Shown: positions 5,981 to 7,990 of the stretch, piece after piece
Layout of the letters: every line of letters starts with the position of its first letter
How positions within the stretch are numbered: the stretch's first letter is position 1
Source of the DNA: an archaeon
GTDB taxonomy: Archaea > B1Sed10-29 > WALL01
Direction of reading: 5' to 3'
DNA length: 7,990 nucleotides
Assembly (NCBI GenBank): GCA_030592525.1
Contig: JAUVIW010000043.1
Location: forward strand, 1 to 7,990
Program-made: the position numbers and the translations under genes
The notes under the pieces: model-generated
What the model was told of the DNA's origin: nothing
The model's database searches: none
The model's input: only the letters and a program-made list of their open reading frames with translations

Positions 5981-6654
5981 ACGAGTTCCTCCTTGTTGCC
6001 GAACCGGATGCGCACTTCCTTCGGCCCCTTTATGCGCTGTGCAAGCGCCTTGAGCGCATCGTAGTCCGTCGGGGGGAGTGAGTTGTATTTCGCGTCCGAG
6101 CACCCGCCGGGCTCGAAGGCCTCGATGACGAACGCCTCTTCGCCAACCTGCCCCGCAAGCTCCTCGATATCCTTGGCAGTTAAGTCAGGCGACCACGTAA
6201 CACTGAACTCGTGCTTTACCTTGCTTTCAGCCAAGAGCTGCAGGCTCTTGCGCACCCTCGAGAAGTCCACGTCGCAAACCTTCTTGTACGAGTCCTCGTA
6301 CAGCGGCGCCTTGAGCGAGAGCTCGACATAGTTAACAACTTTCCTGTTGATTAGCTTCTCGAGCGTCCCGTATCTCGAGCCCGATGTCCTTACGCGCACC
6401 CTCTTGTTCTTGAGCCGCATTTTCTTGCAGAAGATTGGCAGGTCCTGCTGCGCGCACGGCTCCGTGCCCACAATCACTATGGCCTTGACACTGTACCCTG
6501 TCTTGAGCAGCTCCCCCTCTACATCGTTTCCATTGAGCTCGGTGCCGTAGTTCTTTTCAAACCCGCACATCGCTTTTCCTGAAGCAAAGGCTACGAGTGC
6601 TGGCATCCCTTTCCAGTAGTCAAATGACTGCGGTATTATCCGTGCGAAGTCCAC
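5977..6654 (-). CDS. NrdG-like paralog lacking the radical-SAM cysteine motif (pseudoenzyme)
   Basis: 225 residues from GTG at 6654, clearly homologous along its length to the NrdG encoded at 6891-7598. Shared blocks include IPQSFDYWKG against IPQSFVDWKG near the N-terminus, LKAPLYED against VKAPFDDE in the middle, KHEFSVTWSPDLTAKDI against EHEFRTTWDPQLAPEDL, and CSDAKY plus TDYDALKALA against CYDAKY plus TDYDLLKATA near the end. The CxxxCxxC that binds the 4Fe-4S cluster has become GKAMCGFEK (26-34): Lys at Cys 1, one residue deleted, Cys 30 kept, Glu 33 at Cys 3. The SAM-contacting GGEP is GTEP (63-66). It cannot be a standard radical-SAM activase, yet the frame is intact and the C-terminal half well preserved, so a retained non-catalytic or repurposed role is likely. 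It follows the 66-aa membrane-protein gene by 1 nt and overlaps thpR. Confidence 0.8.
   Translation of the reverse strand: MDFARIIPQSFDYWKGMPALVAFASGKAMCGFEKNYGTELNGNDVEGELLKTGYSVKAIVIVGTEPCAQQDLPIFCKKMRLKNKRVRVRTSGSRYGTLEKLINRKVVNYVELSLKAPLYEDSYKKVCDVDFSRVRKSLQLLAESKVKHEFSVTWSPDLTAKDIEELAGQVGEEAFVIEAFEPGGCSDAKYNSLPPTDYDALKALAQRIKGPKEVRIRFGNKEELV
5988..5992 (-). promoter_or_regulatory. Shine-Dalgarno site that fixes the thpR TTG start
   Basis: GGAGG (within AAGGAGG) lies inside the last codons of the preceding gene, 7 nt before the TTG at 5980. This is the strongest ribosome site near the thpR 5' end, and it selects TTG over the in-frame upstream codons. Confidence 0.75.
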
Positions 6655-6655
6655 A

Positions 6656-6856
6656 CTACCACTTGATGTCTTTGTACCCCATCTTGAGGGACCAGAGTGA
6701 CGACAGGCTGCCTATTGTGCCGACCAGCAGCAGTGCGGCGCCTTCTCTTGAGCCCAAGTAGAATATCCCGAAGGATATGAGCACCAAGTATGCCGGTAGA
6801 GTTACCACACCGACCTCAAACGCGTATTCCTCAAACAAAGTCTTCCTTTTTGCCAT
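6656..6856 (-). CDS. Small two-helix membrane protein, unknown function
   Basis: 66 residues. A basic N-terminus (MAKRKTLFEE) precedes two hydrophobic segments at about 15-34 (VGVVTLPAYLVLISFGIFYL) and 39-57 (GAALLLVGTIGSLSSLW), joined by a short GSRE turn. The C-terminus KMGYKDIKW is basic, which suggests a hairpin with both ends in the cytosol. No family is recognised. The ATG at 6856 has no Shine-Dalgarno site but sits 25 nt from a strong TATA box, so it appears to be the leaderless first gene of the transcript that continues into the pseudo-NrdG and thpR. Its stop is 1 nt from the GTG of the pseudo-NrdG, so the two are very probably cotranslated and might work together; that is inference. 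Confidence 0.72.
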   Translation of the reverse strand: MAKRKTLFEEYAFEVGVVTLPAYLVLISFGIFYLGSREGAALLLVGTIGSLSSLWSLKMGYKDIKW

Positions 6857-6877
6857 GCCCTCAGGTAGGCAACACAG

Positions 6878-6885
6878 ATATTTAA
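6878..6885 (-). promoter_or_regulatory. TATA box of the 66-aa protein operon
   Basis: TTAAATAT on the minus strand, in the 34-nt gap after nrdG, is centred about 25 nt upstream of the ATG at 6856. That is the standard archaeal TATA-to-start distance for leaderless mRNA. The stretch just upstream (GTGAAGCGC) is purine-containing, as the TFB-recognition element often is, but it is not a strong match. It suggests a promoter separate from nrdD-redoxin-nrdG. Confidence 0.6.
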
Positions 6886-6890
6886 GCGCT

Positions 6891-7598
6891 TCACCGTATT
6901 TCTTCCTCGCCGTTGAGCTCGCTGCGGATTGCGACGCTCTTCGGCCCCTCTGCCTTTTCTGCCGTCGCCTTCAGCAAATCATAATCAGTCGTCTTTTTCT
7001 GCAAGTACTTCGCGTCATAGCACTTGTTGGGCCTGAACTGCTGTATCACCCAGTGCGTCGGCACGAGCTTCGCTATTTCAAGCAGGTCCTCTGGCGCCAG
7101 CTGCGGGTCCCACGTCGTCCTGAACTCGTGCTCCACACCGCTGTCGACAATCATGCGCATGGAGTCCTTCATCGCATCAACAACGCCGCGCTTTTGCGTG
7201 ACCAGGAACATTTTCTCGTCGTCAAACGGCGCCTTGACATCCATCGCAACAAAGTCAGTGTGCGGCAGCACTTCCTTCACGCGCTCGGGCAGCGTGCCGT
7301 TAGTGTCCAGCTTCACCTTTATTCCCAAGGCGCGCACTTTTTCGCAGAATTCCGCGAGGTCCTTTTGCAGGGTTGGCTCTCCGCCAGTGATAACAAGCCC
7401 GTCAAGGGACCAGGCGAGCCCTCTCAGCTTCGCCAGCACATCATCAGTACTGAGCAAGGGAGGGTTCTCGAGGAGCTCGGGATTATGGCAGTAGCCGCAC
7501 CGCAGGCTGCATCCCGCCGTGAAGATAACGGCAGCTACTTTCCCCTTCCAGTCAACGAATGACTGGGGGATGAACGCGACTATTTCCATTTCACTCAT
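6891..7598 (-). CDS. nrdG: Anaerobic ribonucleoside-triphosphate reductase activating protein
   Basis: Radical-SAM activase that uses a 4Fe-4S cluster and S-adenosylmethionine to generate the glycyl radical in NrdD, enabling anaerobic dNTP synthesis. Its 235 residues fit the archaeal/bacterial NrdG-like group, and the typical features are all seen: N-terminal IPQSFVDWKGKVAAVIFTAG (10-29), the cluster motif CSLRCGYCHNPEL (C30, C34, C37), the SAM-contact motif TGGEPTL (71-77), LDTNG (97-101) and MDVKAP (119-124). The ATG at 7598 overlaps the end of the redoxin gene by 8 nt. A second in-frame ATG at 7589 is an alternative that would remove three residues; neither has a good Shine-Dalgarno site. 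The family also includes pyruvate formate-lyase activases, but the position next to nrdD settles the assignment. Confidence 0.93.
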   Translation of the reverse strand: MSEMEIVAFIPQSFVDWKGKVAAVIFTAGCSLRCGYCHNPELLENPPLLSTDDVLAKLRGLAWSLDGLVITGGEPTLQKDLAEFCEKVRALGIKVKLDTNGTLPERVKEVLPHTDFVAMDVKAPFDDEKMFLVTQKRGVVDAMKDSMRMIVDSGVEHEFRTTWDPQLAPEDLLEIAKLVPTHWVIQQFRPNKCYDAKYLQKKTTDYDLLKATAEKAEGPKSVAIRSELNGEEEIR

Positions 7599-7884
7599 CT
7601 ACGCTGGTGATTGCATTGAGTATGCTCTGCTTGCTCATCTGCTCGAAGTTAAGGTGCGTGTCAATGTCCGTGCTCTCGTTCAATACGAGCTTGGGCACGT
7701 TCATGCCTACGTTCCACTCACATGCCGTCATCATGCCGTCGTCCGTGGTAGCGTCAATGACATCGAGTTTCACATGCACACCAGCCTTTTGGGCTTCGGT
7801 GAGCGCCTCGTCGATCATTTCCTTGGCTTGTGGGCACTTGGTGCACGTCGGTGTGGTGAATAGTGTCAATCGCGCTTGCTTCAT
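7591..7884 (-). CDS. Thioredoxin-fold redoxin (NrdH/glutaredoxin-like)
   Basis: 97 residues. A first beta strand (ARLTLFTTPTC) leads to a CxxC active site, CTKC (C14, C17), at the head of a helix (PQAKEMIDEALTE). The second strand is VKLDVIDATTD, and VGMNVPKLVLN (59-69) contains the expected cis-proline (P64). A further cysteine (C55) lies between them. It overlaps nrdD by 4 nt (ATGA) and nrdG by 8 nt, with a strong GGAGGT site at 7891-7896. In class III reductases that do not use formate, electrons are known to come from thioredoxin/NrdH-type proteins, so a role as dedicated reductant for NrdD is the leading inference. A general thioredoxin-like disulfide reductase is the alternative. Confidence 0.82.
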   Translation of the reverse strand: MKQARLTLFTTPTCTKCPQAKEMIDEALTEAQKAGVHVKLDVIDATTDDGMMTACEWNVGMNVPKLVLNESTDIDTHLNFEQMSKQSILNAITSVDE

Positions 7885-7990
7885 GCTTGCACCTCCGGGG
7901 CTTTGAGCTGCACTAGTGACTTGTCGCGGTAACGGTCCTTTAGCTCCTGCTTCTTGCCGGCGTTCCAGCCGTCAGTGTTCTGGAGATACC
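7881..7990 (-). CDS. nrdD: C-terminal end of anaerobic ribonucleoside-triphosphate reductase
   Basis: Only the last 35 residues plus the stop are in the window; the gene enters from the right edge. The frame reads YLQNTDGWNAGKKQELKDRY and ends KAPEVQA with TGA at 7881-7883. This matches the end of class III NrdD proteins, where the glycyl-radical motif RVxGY is followed by a segment of the form WNxGKxxEfxDR. The edge cuts the codon before the first Tyr to its last two bases, GG. That is consistent with GGG for the radical Gly, so the window begins almost exactly at the radical site. NrdD reduces ribonucleoside triphosphates to dNTPs under anoxia. The stop overlaps the redoxin ATG, so the genes are translationally coupled. 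Confidence 0.85.
   Translation of the reverse strand, partial: YLQNTDGWNAGKKQELKDRYRDKSLVQLKAPEVQA

Noticed and set aside
5981..6103. N-terminal extension of thpR up to an in-frame start at 6103
   Set aside because: The extension overlaps conserved codons of the pseudo-NrdG, is unlike ThpR N-termini, and ignores the strong GGAGG before the TTG at 5980.
5977..6654. Calling the NrdG paralog a pseudogene
   Set aside because: It has no frameshift or internal stop, starts 1 nt after the upstream gene, ends in a functional thpR start overlap, and keeps conserved blocks to its C-terminus.
6777..7562. Plus-strand 261-residue open frame, the longest opposite to nrdG
   Set aside because: It lies antisense to nrdG and the 66-aa gene, has low-complexity His/Leu/Arg composition and no ribosome site. 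High GC at third positions produces such shadows.

Overview
The window reads as archaeal chromosome from an anaerobe. The evidence is an archaeal-type asparaginyl-tRNA synthetase, a class I (archaeal) CCA-adding enzyme, a ThpR/LigT RNA phosphodiesterase, an oxygen-sensitive class III ribonucleotide reductase module, Shine-Dalgarno sites matching GGTGATCC, and TATA boxes about 25 nt upstream of start codons (leaderless initiation). A DPANN or euryarchaeal lineage is plausible, but I cannot place it further from the sequence alone. No mobile element, CRISPR array, rRNA or tRNA gene is visible.

Layout: a truncated plus-strand gene ends at 440 and converges on a long series of minus-strand genes. 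In transcription order (right to left) these are the last codons of nrdD, a thioredoxin-fold redoxin, nrdG, a 66-residue two-helix membrane protein, a full-length NrdG paralog that has lost its iron-sulfur ligands, thpR, a membrane-anchored protein with a degenerate transglutaminase-like domain, cca, a very divergent protein-kinase-like gene, and asnS. Most junctions overlap or are 1-2 nt apart, so several operons are likely: nrdD-redoxin-nrdG (4 and 8 nt overlaps); 66-aa protein - pseudo-NrdG - thpR - pseudo-transglutaminase - cca, starting at a TATA box near 6882; the kinase-like gene with a possible TATA box of its own; and asnS after a 126-nt spacer holding a hairpin.

Functionally, the right third makes deoxyribonucleotides without oxygen: NrdG installs the glycyl radical in NrdD, and the redoxin is a candidate electron donor. 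The left two thirds are dominated by tRNA and RNA-end metabolism (AsnRS, CCA addition, 2',3'-cyclic phosphate hydrolysis). Between them lies the most unusual part: an intact NrdG paralog lacking two of the three cluster cysteines, one nucleotide after a small membrane-protein gene, followed downstream by a second apparent pseudoenzyme (the transglutaminase-like protein). I found no known named system here. The pseudo-NrdG/membrane-protein pair is the best candidate for something undescribed.
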